Shown here piece by piece: positions 53,032 through 61,445 of a DNA stretch of 64,000 bases. How positions within the stretch are numbered: the first letter of the stretch is position 1; each line of letters begins with the position of its first letter. The notes under the pieces are model-generated. The model was not told the origin of the DNA and did not search any database. It saw only the letters and a program-made list of their open reading frames with translations. Source of the stretch: Paenibacillus sp. BIC5C1 (lineage in GTDB: Bacteria; Bacillota; Bacilli; Paenibacillales; Paenibacillaceae); contig NZ_CP135922.1 in the NCBI RefSeq assembly GCF_032399705.1, forward strand, positions 682,001 through 746,000, read 5' to 3'. The translations under genes were made by a program, and so were the position numbers.

Positions 53032-53895
53032 ATGAAAAAGTGGGGATTTTTGATATGTATCATTGTACTGGGATATATCTTTTCCAAGTCACCCGCACTG
53101 TTTGAGCAGAAGGAAGAGGCGAATCTGGAAGTTCAGGATACGGGTGAAATTCGTGCAGGTTATACCAAAACAATTCACGTGGATATGCAGAATCAAGTAC
53201 ATAAGGGGAATTTATTGCTCGTCAATTCGGAGTATCCCGTTCATGCGGAAGGTGTTAGAACCGACATTGTCAATCTGGCTGAACAACATGAATTGGTCCG
53301 GGGATACGGATTGATGGATCAGAAAATTATGTTGTCAAAGTACGTAGCGCAAGCGTTCCAGAAGATGGTTGAAGCTGCTGGGAAAGATGACGTGCGATAT
53401 TTTATTATTAGCAGTGGCTATAGGGACTTTACGAAGCAGGAGCAGCTTTATGAGGAAAAGGGATCGGACTATGCGCTCCCCGCGGGACATAGTGAACATA
53501 ACCTGGGCTTGTCCATGGATATCGGCTCTACGCTGGCTGCTATGAGTGAAGCACCAGAAGGAGCCTGGCTGGAAAAGAATGCATGGAAATTCGGATTCAT
53601 CTTGCGTTACCCGAAGGATAAAGTCGACATCACCGGCATCCAATTTGAACCATGGCATTTCCGGTATGTGGGATTGCCGCACAGCGCCATCATGTATCAT
53701 AATCATCTGGTGCTGGAGCAATATTTGGAGCTGCTGCAGCAGAAAAAGAGCATTTCTGCCGAAGTCGGGGGAGAGCACTATTTTATACGCTATTACGATG
53801 CATCCAAAGATGAGACCATTCATATCCCTGAGCACGGTCAATATGAGATATCGGGAGACAACATGAAGGGAGTTGTCGTGACGGTGGAGGAATAA
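53032..53895 (+). CDS. vanY: D-Ala-D-Ala carboxypeptidase, VanY family
   Basis: This 287-residue zinc peptidase removes the terminal D-Ala from peptidoglycan precursors or muropeptides. An N-terminal hydrophobic segment (about 4-20) probably anchors or exports it. The VanY motif is complete: SGYRDFTKQEQLYE, zinc ligands in GHSEHNLGLSMDIG and the E-x-W-H motif in FEPWHFRYVG. The ATG at 53032 follows AAAGGAGGAG. It lies between vanS and vanZ. Trimming D-Ala-D-Ala ends would lower glycopeptide binding slightly or modulate cross-linking. Confidence 0.92.
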   Translation: MKKWGFLICIIVLGYIFSKSPALFEQKEEANLEVQDTGEIRAGYTKTIHVDMQNQVHKGNLLLVNSEYPVHAEGVRTDIVNLAEQHELVRGYGLMDQKIMLSKYVAQAFQKMVEAAGKDDVRYFIISSGYRDFTKQEQLYEEKGSDYALPAGHSEHNLGLSMDIGSTLAAMSEAPEGAWLEKNAWKFGFILRYPKDKVDITGIQFEPWHFRYVGLPHSAIMYHNHLVLEQYLELLQQKKSISAEVGGEHYFIRYYDASKDETIHIPEHGQYEISGDNMKGVVVTVEE

Positions 53896-53923
53896 ACAAC
53901 TAGAAATACATGGAGGTTCGTTT

Positions 53924-54475
53924 ATGAAACCTAAGGAGTTCAACATGAAGATGATATGGGTCGCGGCATTGATCGTCTATCTGTATCTGCTAACCAAGCT
54001 TATATTATTCAAGGGTCATGCGGTGGATTGGGGCATCGTGAGGGTTCAACTTATGGCGATCGCGCAGCAACCGGATCTGATTCATACGCGAACCGTTAAC
54101 CTGACGCCATTTCAGGAAATCTCAAGAGACTGGCATAGCCTGTCGTTACATCGTCCGGGTACCGCAATTCATCTGCTGGGCAACGTCATGGCCTTTATCC
54201 CACTGGGTATTTTCATTCCAGTACTGATGGGGAACAAGCTTTTGTCAGGGGCAAAGGTACTCGTACTTTCCTTACTCTTAAGTTTTGCCTTTGAAGCGAC
54301 ACAGCTATTGACGGGCATGGGCATATTCGACGTGGATGATCTTATGTTGAACACTGTTGGTGGGATGGTTGGTTATGTTCTATATACCATGCTTATCGGT
54401 CTGAAACGTATGATTGTGGGAGGAACAGCAAGCACTGCGAAAAAAGAGTATAGTTCCAATCAGAGTCGGGTGTAA
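53924..54475 (+). CDS. vanZ: VanZ-family membrane protein
   Basis: This 183-residue protein has about four transmembrane helices and the VanZ family core: NLTPFQEISRDW, LLGNVMAFIPLGIFIP, SFAFEATQLLTGMGIFDVDDLMLNTVGGMVGY (in pieces; FDVDDLMLNTVGG is diagnostic). VanZ gives low-level teicoplanin or lipoglycopeptide resistance in enterococci by an unclear mechanism. It follows vanY by 28 bp and shares its transcript. A perfect 16-bp terminator stem follows. Confidence 0.88.
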   Translation: MKPKEFNMKMIWVAALIVYLYLLTKLILFKGHAVDWGIVRVQLMAIAQQPDLIHTRTVNLTPFQEISRDWHSLSLHRPGTAIHLLGNVMAFIPLGIFIPVLMGNKLLSGAKVLVLSLLLSFAFEATQLLTGMGIFDVDDLMLNTVGGMVGYVLYTMLIGLKRMIVGGTASTAKKEYSSNQSRV

Positions 54476-54489
54476 GGAGGGGAATGCAC

Positions 54490-54531
54490 ATGCAATCTCT
54501 GGATAAAGCATCAGATTACATTGGACATTAA
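54490..54531 (+). CDS. Possible 13-codon mini-ORF after vanZ
   Basis: A strong TAAGGAGGGG overlaps the vanZ stop, and ATG at 54490 opens a frame MQSLDKASDYIGH that stops at once. It could be a truncated remnant of a former downstream gene, or chance. No homology is apparent. Confidence 0.25.
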   Translation: MQSLDKASDYIGH

Positions 54532-54577
54532 AAGGAAGTGTAGATGCGTTACACAGCCTTTGTCATATTAATATGAG

Positions 54578-54620
54578 AAGCTCCCCATAACGTGCTGAGT
54601 ACGTTATGGGGAGCTTTTAT
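54578..54620 (+). terminator. Intrinsic terminator after vanRSYZ cluster
   Basis: AAGCTCCCCATAACGT and ACGTTATGGGGAGCTT are perfect 16-bp arms with a seven-base loop, followed by TTAT. Confidence 0.88.
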
Positions 54621-54743
54621 ATCTGCCAGATAAGGTGGAGTAATTGTAAACAGATAATGACTTCGTTTGCGAGCTGAATCGCTAATGAGGTAGAGTAGAG
54701 ATGATACATTTATCAACCCACATCCTTACAAGGAGGATATATA

Positions 54744-55142
54744 TTGTATTCATTGGCTAAACAACTCGCAGGAAGAATGAAAGCGATCATGGAGATTGAA
54801 AGTGAAATTGCTGAAGCTGAGCGTAATCAGCAAGGTGAAGAATTTGTACGTGATTTAGAACAGAAAAGATCAGACTTGATAAAAACCTTTACACGTGATG
54901 AGTTACTGGTCATAACAACCGTGATGGAGGTAGGGCAATCGGAGAGAGGTTATCGACACTATTTTGACTCAAGTGACGTTGAGCTTATTTACCTACCCAT
55001 TGAGTTGAATGAGCATGAACTGATGAAGAAATACTCTCACTTTCTGGTACATAAAACAAAACAAGAACTAGCAGATGGAATTGAATATCATACACTCGTC
55101 TCGTCATTTCTAAAAGAAGGTATGGAAATCTTAAAACTCTAA
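54744..55142 (+). CDS. Hypothetical protein, partner of next gene
   Basis: This 132-residue soluble, charged protein has a helical coiled-coil N-terminus (ESEIAEAERNQQGEEFVRDLEQKRSDL in pieces) and an alpha/beta end with DSSDVELIYLPIELNEHELMKKYSHFLVHK. The start is TTG at 54744, seven bases after AAGGAGG. I do not recognise the family. It pairs with the gene 34 bp downstream, and the pair sits between two terminators. Confidence 0.65.
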   Translation: MYSLAKQLAGRMKAIMEIESEIAEAERNQQGEEFVRDLEQKRSDLIKTFTRDELLVITTVMEVGQSERGYRHYFDSSDVELIYLPIELNEHELMKKYSHFLVHKTKQELADGIEYHTLVSSFLKEGMEILKL

Positions 55143-55176
55143 ACTGCTATTAAATTGGATCTAGGAGGTCTGCTAG

Positions 55177-55491
55177 ATGATAATGAAGATTTCATACTAT
55201 ACGCCAGATGGTTTCTATTATTATGTCCCCGATCAATATGCAGAGCAGATAAATGAGTGGAGAGGGGAGTTTTCTGATTTTTTGCAGAGTATAGAAGGGA
55301 AACATCCTTTCACCCAATATACCGAATATATTGATCATGAGGGTAAGAAAGAATATGGTGTTTTTGTGCGTTGCTATGGTGGGGATGATTTTGCAGACTG
55401 GATTAACGTGGAGAAATTAAACTGCAGAGGTGTATATCGCATTCCTTCGCCACCTGATGATTCGGAAGTTGGATTGAGGATAGATTTTTAA
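55177..55491 (+). CDS. Hypothetical protein with aromatic N-terminus
   Basis: This 104-residue soluble protein is rich in aromatic and acidic residues (ISYYTPDGFYYYVPDQYAEQINEW; CYGGDDFADWINVEKL). The mixed beta/alpha pattern could suit an immunity or small cytoplasmic protein. No family is recognised. CTAGGAGGTC precedes the ATG, with a second ATG two codons later. It ends at a terminator shared with acnA. Confidence 0.6.
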   Translation: MIMKISYYTPDGFYYYVPDQYAEQINEWRGEFSDFLQSIEGKHPFTQYTEYIDHEGKKEYGVFVRCYGGDDFADWINVEKLNCRGVYRIPSPPDDSEVGLRIDF

Positions 55492-55525
55492 ACGTATATC
55501 GATTATTAAAAGCAAAATCAAAAAA

Positions 55526-55570
55526 AAGCTCCCCGTCACCGTGCAGAGCGCACGTGACGGGGAGCTTTTC
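55526..55570. terminator. Bidirectional terminator acnA / hypothetical
   Basis: AAGCTCCCCGTCAC and GTGACGGGGAGCTT are perfect 14-bp arms, with inner GTGC/GCAC pairs and T-runs both ways. The outer nine bases match those of the terminator at 54578. Confidence 0.88.
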
Positions 55571-55603
55571 TGTATAACTTAACTGCATTAAATATAAATG
55601 CGA

Positions 55604-58318
55604 TTAAGATTTTTTCATCATTTGACGCAATACGGTTTGCAGGATACCACCGTTATGGTAGTAGTCCACGTCAACCATGCTGTCCAGACGAGCGATAACA
55701 GGGAAGTCGAACTTGGTGCCGTCCTCACGAGTTACGGTAACCGTCAGTTCTTGTCCTGGTTTCACATCATTGCTCAGACCTGTGATGTCATACGTTTCAC
55801 GACCGTTCAGACCGAGGCTGGACCAGCCATGACCTTCCTGGAATTGCAATGGCATTACGCCCATGCCCACCAGGTTACTGCGGTGAATACGCTCGAAGCT
55901 TTCTGCGATAACGGCTTTGACGCCAAGCAGGAATGTTCCTTTGGCCGCCCAGTCACGCGAGCTTCCTGTACCATACTCTTTACCAGCGATAACGATCAGG
56001 TTCTGTCCTTCATCCTGATACTTCATGGAAGCATCGTAGATGGACATCTCTTCGTCCGTTGGCAGGTATTTCGTAATACCACCCTCAGTTCCTGGAGCCA
56101 CTTGGTTACGAATACGAATGTTGGCAAACGTACCACGCATCATAACTTCATGGTTACCACGACGGGAGCCGTAAGAGTTGAAGTCTTTGCGTTCTACGCC
56201 ATGTTCTTTCAGGTACAGTCCAGCCGGACTGGATGGTGCGATATTACCCGCTGGCGAGATGTGATCCGTTGTTACGGAGTCAGCAAGCAATGCCATAACA
56301 CGTGCGGAACGAATATCTGCGATATCAGTCAACTTGTCGCCAAGCTCCTGGAAGAATGGTGGATTCTGAATGTATGTGGAGTTTGGATCCCACTCATACA
56401 ATTCGCCTTCCGGTACTGGAATCGTATTCCAACGTTCGTTAGCTGTAAATACGTTCTCGTATTTGTTGCGGAACATCTGTGCATTCAGCGAGCTAGCGAT
56501 GGTATCCTTGATTTCCTCGGAGCTAGGCCAGAGGTCTTTCAGGAATACAGGTTCATTGTTGGTATCATAACCGATTGGATCGGTTGCAAAATCAATATTA
56601 ACGGTACCCGCGAGAGCGTACGCCACAACGAGTGGCGGTGAAGCCAGATAGTTGGCTTTGACCTGCGCGTGCACACGACCTTCAAAGTTACGGTTACCGG
56701 ACAATACAGCCGCTACCGTCATATCGTTCTCGGCGATTGCTTCGCTTACTTCGTCTGGCAGTGGGCCAGAGTTACCGATGCAAGTTGCGCAACCATAGCC
56801 GGCAACGTTGAATCCGAGTTTGTCGAGGTATTCAATCAGACCTGCTTTTTCCAGATACTCGGTAACAACGAGGGAACCTGGAGTCAAGCTGCTTTTCACG
56901 TAGCCAGGCTTAGTCAGACCACGTTCAACAGCTTTTTTGGCAAGCAGACCCGCTCCGACCATAACGCTAGGGTTGGATGTGTTGGTGCAGCTTGTGATTG
57001 CCGCGATAACGACAGCACCAGCAGTCAGTTCGCTAGTGGAACCGTCAGGGTGTTTCACAGGCACTTTCTCAGCGATTTTCTCGTCGCTCAGTCCATATCC
57101 GCCTTTGTCGATTGGCGTGCGAATAATGCTGTTGAAGCCTTCTTTCATTTGAGTCAACTCGATGCGATCCTGTGGACGTTTTGGTCCGGCGAGACTTGGA
57201 ACAACGGATGCCAGATCCAGTTCGATCACGTCGGTAAACTCAGGATCAACCGTATCAGCAGTACGGAACATGTTTTGAGCTTTGTAATAAGCCTCAACCA
57301 GATCCACTTGCTCGTCGGTACGGCCGGTATTACGCATATAGTTCAGTGTTTCGCTGTCTACAGGGAAGAAACCAATTGTTGCGCCGTACTCTGGTGCCAT
57401 GTTGGCTACTGTTGCACGGTCAGCCAGGCTGATGTTGCCAAGACCCGGTCCGTAGAACTCGACAAATTTACCGACAACGCCTTTTTTACGCAGCATTTGG
57501 GTAACTGTGAGTGCCAGATCCGTTGCTGTTGCGCCTTCACTCAGGCTGCCTGTCAATTTGAAACCGATAACGTCCGGTGTAACAAAATAAAGCGGTTGGC
57601 CGAGCATACCTGCTTCAGCCTCGATTCCGCCAACACCCCAACCAACAACGCCGAGTCCGTTGATCATGGTGGTGTGGGAGTCCGTTCCTACGAGGGAATC
57701 CGGGAATACAACCGTTTCACCGTCAATGGTTTTGGTTGCAGCCACAGAAGCCAGGTATTCCAAGTTAACTTGGTGAACAATCCCTGTGGATGGTGGAACT
57801 GCACGGAAGTTGTTGAATGCCGTTTGCGCCCAGCGCAAGAAACGATAACGCTCTTCGTTACGCTCGAACTCAACCTTGATGTTGTAGTCGAGTGCATCGT
57901 TCGTTCCGAATGCATCAACCATAACGGAGTGGTCGATAACGAGATCAACGGGTACGAGAGGGTTGATCTGTTTCGGATCGCCGCCTGCTTTTTTCACGGT
58001 ATCGCGCATTGCTGCAAGGTCAACGACAACGGGTACACCAGTGAAATCCTGCAGAACGATACGTGCAGGGATAAATGGAATTTCTTTGTTATTGTCACGG
58101 CCTTCTGCCCAGCCGGTCAGTTGTTTTACATGTTCTTCGGTAATAGCACGTCCGTCGAATTGACGAATAGCTGCTTCGAGCAGCACTTTAATGGAGAAAG
58201 GAAGCTTGGAAAGGTCGCCGTAGCCGCCTTCCTGAAGAGCATCTAAACTGTAGTAGCGATAAGACTTGCCTCCGACCTCAAGACTGCGGGCCGCGGAGAA
58301 ATGATTCTTGGCTGACAT
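55604..58318 (-). CDS. acnA: Aconitate hydratase
   Basis: This 904-residue enzyme isomerises citrate to isocitrate in the TCA cycle and, without its cluster, can bind iron-responsive RNA. The 4Fe-4S ligands are Cys in [15 protein letters not shown] and the C-x2-C pair in [14 protein letters not shown]. Other markers are [26 protein letters not shown] (in pieces) and the swivel segment [13 protein letters not shown]. It is full length for the AcnA/CitB class. AAGGAGGTAC precedes the ATG. A promoter and several GTTTCA/TGAAAC half-sites lie upstream. It is transcribed alone. Confidence 0.96.
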   Translation of the reverse strand: MSAKNHFSAARSLEVGGKSYRYYSLDALQEGGYGDLSKLPFSIKVLLEAAIRQFDGRAITEEHVKQLTGWAEGRDNNKEIPFIPARIVLQDFTGVPVVVDLAAMRDTVKKAGGDPKQINPLVPVDLVIDHSVMVDAFGTNDALDYNIKVEFERNEERYRFLRWAQTAFNNFRAVPPSTGIVHQVNLEYLASVAATKTIDGETVVFPDSLVGTDSHTTMINGLGVVGWGVGGIEAEAGMLGQPLYFVTPDVIGFKLTGSLSEGATATDLALTVTQMLRKKGVVGKFVEFYGPGLGNISLADRATVANMAPEYGATIGFFPVDSETLNYMRNTGRTDEQVDLVEAYYKAQNMFRTADTVDPEFTDVIELDLASVVPSLAGPKRPQDRIELTQMKEGFNSIIRTPIDKGGYGLSDEKIAEKVPVKHPDGSTSELTAGAVVIAAITSCTNTSNPSVMVGAGLLAKKAVERGLTKPGYVKSSLTPGSLVVTEYLEKAGLIEYLDKLGFNVAGYGCATCIGNSGPLPDEVSEAIAENDMTVAAVLSGNRNFEGRVHAQVKANYLASPPLVVAYALAGTVNIDFATDPIGYDTNNEPVFLKDLWPSSEEIKDTIASSLNAQMFRNKYENVFTANERWNTIPVPEGELYEWDPNSTYIQNPPFFQELGDKLTDIADIRSARVMALLADSVTTDHISPAGNIAPSSPAGLYLKEHGVERKDFNSYGSRRGNHEVMMRGTFANIRIRNQVAPGTEGGITKYLPTDEEMSIYDASMKYQDEGQNLIVIAGKEYGTGSSRDWAAKGTFLLGVKAVIAESFERIHRSNLVGMGVMPLQFQEGHGWSSLGLNGRETYDITGLSNDVKPGQELTVTVTREDGTKFDFPVIARLDSMVDVDYYHNGGILQTVLRQMMKKS

Positions 58319-58359
58319 ACATGTACCTCCTTAAAATGTGTCGGTGAGATGAAGAAAAC

Positions 58360-58378
58360 GTTCATTTAGGTGAAGAAC
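58360..58378. promoter_or_regulatory. GTTC/GAAC inverted repeat upstream of acnA
   Basis: GTTCATTTAGGTGAAGAAC resembles the site 50 bp further right at 58411 (shared TTAGGTGAA core). It lies in the acnA leader. Confidence 0.35.
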
Positions 58379-58410
58379 AGGCCTTCATCGTTCCGTGTCC
58401 TTGTTCGTTA

Positions 58411-58436
58411 GTTTCATTAGGTGAAACGTAATTTCA
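58411..58436. promoter_or_regulatory. Overlapping TGAAAC half-sites upstream of acnA
   Basis: GTTTCATTAGGTGAAAC (58411-58427) overlaps TGAAACGTAATTTCA (58422-58436), giving three half-sites about 11 bp apart, roughly one helical turn. The first has the same GTTTCA-N5-TGAAAC form as the site before iclR. It lies downstream of the predicted acnA promoter, in its leader. Confidence 0.5.
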
Positions 58437-58456
58437 TAATCGTAACTTTAGTTTTA

Positions 58457-58485
58457 AGTATACCGTTTTCAGCTCCGTACGTAAA
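58457..58485 (-). promoter_or_regulatory. acnA promoter
   Basis: On the minus strand TTTACG and TATACT are 17 bp apart, giving a leader of about 130 nt before the acnA start. Confidence 0.55.
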
Positions 58486-58699
58486 GGGCTTTTTACCTGT
58501 CCAGCCAAGCCATTGAGAGATTGAATGCGTTCTCAAGTGAAGGAGATGGACGCGCTCTCTTCCGTACGCATTATCCCCCATAATAAGGCTTCAAAACAGA
58601 ACCAGACACATACAACCGAAATTCCCTCATATAAATAAAAAAGAGTTTTCATGCAATGGATCATTCCGGACAGAACTCATGCCAAAGGGGGACACAGGC

Positions 58700-59698
58700 T
58701 TGGAACGCGAATGGAAAAGTGCCTTATATACCTACGTGAACCAGTATAATCGCTGTGAGATCGACTACCGTCCACAGACAAGCGAACGGATTGTCACCGA
58801 TCCGGAATTTGTGCTGGAGCGGGGGGAGCGGATGGCCAGACTGGACCAATGGTACCGCAAGCGGCGGGCCGTGCCTCTTCGCAGTGAGACTAGCGCCAAG
58901 CTTGTGCGGACACTTATGGATGGGGCAGATGAATCGGTGGTGGATGTGCAATTGTACAGCAGGCTGTTCTATGAGAAGAATGGTTTGACCCATCGGGAAG
59001 ACCGGATTGAGCGGGAACGCCTGACCTTTCTTAGGCAAGGTGGAGTTTGGACCATTGCACGTGTAGAACGTGAAGTGCCGGAGCGTCGCCCGGTAGGAGA
59101 GGGCCGTCCTTTTCAACAAGCCGATTTTGTACAGGCGATGAATAGGCCGCTGCTTAACCGAGAAGTGCTGGGACAGGGTAGAAGATCGAGGCAGCAGTTG
59201 TATCGCAGGGATCTGGCTGTCGCTTATGCGGATCGGTGGTGGAATGCGGGAAACCCGGCATTTGAGGAATTCGAAGTAGATTGCACCAATTACGTGTCCC
59301 AATGTCTCTTTGCAGGGGGAGCGCCCATCCACTATACTGGTAAAAGAGAAGCAGGATGGTGGTACAAAGGCTATGTAAATGGGTCTGAAATGTGGAGTTA
59401 CAGCTGGGCCGTGTCTAACAGTCTGGAGCGTTATTTATCCGGCAGCAGTTGGGGATTGTCAGCGACCGAAGTGGAGCGCCCGGAGCAGTTAATGCTCGGA
59501 GACGTAATTCTTTACGACTGGGACGGGGACGGAAGGTTTCAGCATAGTACCGTCGTGACCGCTTTCGATGCGGGGGGCATGCCGCTTGTGAACGCACATA
59601 CGGTCAGCAGTCGCCACCGTTTTTGGGATTACCGGGATTCTTACGCTTGGAACGAGCGGACGGTGTACCGGCTTTTTCACATTGCAGATGAGTTTTGA
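58700..59698 (+). CDS. Amidase-domain protein (amidase_6, YhbB-like)
   Basis: This protein of about 332 residues has a charged N-terminal region and a C-terminal amidase_6 domain (about 170-325). The domain shows AVAYADRWWNAGNPAFEEFEVDCTNYVSQCLFAGG (in pieces; DCTNYVSQ has the likely catalytic Cys), DVILYDWDGDGRFQHSTVV with a His, and VNAHTVSSRHRFWDY. NlpC/P60-related folds of this type may cleave cell-wall peptides. No signal peptide is seen. TTG at 58700 is preferred because AAAGGGGGA ends eight bases before it. ATG at 58679 has no clear ribosome site. Confidence 0.8.
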   Translation: MEREWKSALYTYVNQYNRCEIDYRPQTSERIVTDPEFVLERGERMARLDQWYRKRRAVPLRSETSAKLVRTLMDGADESVVDVQLYSRLFYEKNGLTHREDRIERERLTFLRQGGVWTIARVEREVPERRPVGEGRPFQQADFVQAMNRPLLNREVLGQGRRSRQQLYRRDLAVAYADRWWNAGNPAFEEFEVDCTNYVSQCLFAGGAPIHYTGKREAGWWYKGYVNGSEMWSYSWAVSNSLERYLSGSSWGLSATEVERPEQLMLGDVILYDWDGDGRFQHSTVVTAFDAGGMPLVNAHTVSSRHRFWDYRDSYAWNERTVYRLFHIADEF

Positions 59699-59831
59699 GG
59701 GTCAAAGATTTTACGGGATTCGGTGACGTAGACATCCGGTTCCGTGTAAAATAAGTCTAGATAACAGAATAAAAGTGGTGCTGAACATGCAGACATAGCA
59801 GCATCATTGCACAGATAATCGGAGGTTACGC

Positions 59832-60932
59832 ATGAGTATGGATAAATTAACAGTAGGCGTCGTTTACGGCGGAAAGTCAGGCGAGCATGAGGTGTCGCTG
59901 CAAACGGCGTTTGCTGTAACGAACGCATTTAATTATGAGAAGTATGAACTGGTTCCTTTTTATATCTCCAAGCAGGGTACGTGGAAAAAAGGATCTGTCA
60001 TGCACGCGCCATTTGCGCAGATTGAAGATTTGAAGCTGGAGCAGGCGGCGGGCGGAACTCAGGAAGCGCTGAACGCGCTGTTCGGCCGTTTATATGGCGG
60101 AGAAGAGGCGATGGACGTCATGTTCCCGCTGCTGCACGGTACGTTTGGTGAGGATGGCACGATTCAAGGGATGTTCGAGATGGCGGATATGCCTTATGTT
60201 GGTGCAGGTGTACTCGCTTCGGCTGGTGGCATGGACAAAGTGGTCATGAAGAAACTGTTCGCGCAGGCCGGAATCGACCAATGTGCCTTTACGTATTTTA
60301 ACGCATCCCAATGGAAGCAGACTGAACATGAAATGATCTTGCAGGTGGAAGATCAACTTGGATATCCGTGCTTCATTAAGCCGGCCAATCTCGGTTCCAG
60401 TGTAGGAATCTCGAAGGCGCGTAACCGGGATGAACTGAAGAAAGCCGTGGAGTTCGCTCTCCGTTACGATACAAAGGTAGTCATTGAGGAGTTTGTAGAG
60501 GCGCGAGAAGTTGAAGTCAGTGTGCTTGGTAATGACGAACCGATGGCTTCCGTACCAGGAGAAATCGTATCTTCCGGTGAATATTATGACTATGCAGCCA
60601 AATACATCGATGGACAGTCTCAGATGCTGATCCCTGCTCCGCTAGACCCGGAAGCCGCAGATCGTATCCGTGAGGCCGCATTGCAGGCATTCCGTGCGAT
60701 TGAAGGCAATGGCATTTCCCGTGCAGACTTCTTCATTCGCAAATCGGATGGGGCATTGCTTATTAATGAAGTAAACACCATGCCTGGTTTCACACCATAC
60801 AGCATGTACCCGCTCTTGTGGCGTGAGACGGGCGTATCGTATGCCGAACTGCTGGATCGCATGATTGAGCTGGCTTTGGAACGCTACAACCGCAAGCAGG
60901 CGTTGAACTACGAGAATGGCGTACAGGCGTAG
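59832..60932 (+). CDS. ddl: D-alanine--D-alanine ligase
   Basis: This 366-residue ATP-grasp enzyme makes D-Ala-D-Ala for peptidoglycan. It starts VGVVYGGKSGEHEVSLQTA, has PCFIKPANLGSSVGISKA, the omega-loop tyrosine segment GEYYDYAAKY typical of D-Ala-D-Ala rather than D-Ala-D-Lac ligases, and the metal site INEVNTMPGFTPYSMYP. CGGAGG precedes the ATG. It means that the host makes ordinary D-Ala-D-Ala precursors, relevant to the VanY/VanZ cluster 6 kb upstream. Confidence 0.95.
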   Translation: MSMDKLTVGVVYGGKSGEHEVSLQTAFAVTNAFNYEKYELVPFYISKQGTWKKGSVMHAPFAQIEDLKLEQAAGGTQEALNALFGRLYGGEEAMDVMFPLLHGTFGEDGTIQGMFEMADMPYVGAGVLASAGGMDKVVMKKLFAQAGIDQCAFTYFNASQWKQTEHEMILQVEDQLGYPCFIKPANLGSSVGISKARNRDELKKAVEFALRYDTKVVIEEFVEAREVEVSVLGNDEPMASVPGEIVSSGEYYDYAAKYIDGQSQMLIPAPLDPEAADRIREAALQAFRAIEGNGISRADFFIRKSDGALLINEVNTMPGFTPYSMYPLLWRETGVSYAELLDRMIELALERYNRKQALNYENGVQA

Positions 60933-60963
60933 CCTAAGGACGACATTATAAGGAGGGGTATGA

Positions 60964-61287
60964 ATGGGATTTCAGACCGAATTCAATTCCGTGTGCAAGT
61001 TCAAGAATGAACAAGAGCTGTTTGAATTGCTTGAATACGGCCGTGGCAAAATGGTCAAACAAGGTTTTCGCGTATTTCCTACCGGACAGAAAGTCATTGC
61101 TTACACACCGGATAACGTGGCCGTAGCCATCGTAAAAATCGTAGTCTCCATTGCTGAGATTAACTTCCAGGGTCAAGAAGTGACCGAAGTGGAGATGCAA
61201 TTGATCCGTAAACTGAACGAGGAAGAATCACGTATTCAGACGGCTCTCGCGGACGAGATGTTCTTTGGTGAACAGGCACAGGGGTAG
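60964..61287 (+). CDS. Small conserved hypothetical protein (possibly DUF2584-like)
   Basis: This 107-residue soluble protein has a helix near the start (NEQELFELLEYGRGKMVKQGF), then a beta-rich middle (VFPTGQKVIAYTPDNVAVAIVKIVVSIAEINF). The opening MGFQTEFNSV recalls DUF2584, but the match is not secure. AAGGAGGGG precedes ATG at 60964. It lies 31 bp after ddl and is probably cotranscribed. The role is unknown. Confidence 0.65.
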   Translation: MGFQTEFNSVCKFKNEQELFELLEYGRGKMVKQGFRVFPTGQKVIAYTPDNVAVAIVKIVVSIAEINFQGQEVTEVEMQLIRKLNEEESRIQTALADEMFFGEQAQG

Positions 61288-61445
61288 TTTGCTACATGTG
61301 GACCGGAAGCGCATGGACGGATTTGTCCAAACACGATTATGGTCACTCTTTTAGGGTAAAACTTGGTTATATAAAGTGAAGGGAAGACTGCCGGCTTCAA
61401 TATATGCCGGGAAGGAATCCTGCCCTAATAGAGAGGAAGAAATTC

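Larger units (their letters stand above)
58319..58699. other. Divergent region acnA / amidase gene
   Basis: It holds the acnA promoter, repeated GTTTCA-N5-TGAAAC-type sites and, further right, the leader of the amidase-domain gene. No coding sequence is seen. Confidence 0.6.

Noticed and set aside
55598..56641. A 347-codon plus-strand open frame opposite the 3' half of acnA
   Set aside because: It overlaps the conserved C-terminus of aconitase and has no recognisable domain.
56669..58246. A 525-codon plus-strand open frame opposite acnA
   Set aside because: It is the antisense of a fully conserved aconitase, with Cys- and His-rich composition typical of antisense frames and no ribosome site.
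51157..60932. Full glycopeptide-resistance (vanA/vanB-type) operon
   Set aside because: vanH, a D-Lac ligase and vanX are absent, and the ddl has the residues of a D-Ala-D-Ala ligase.
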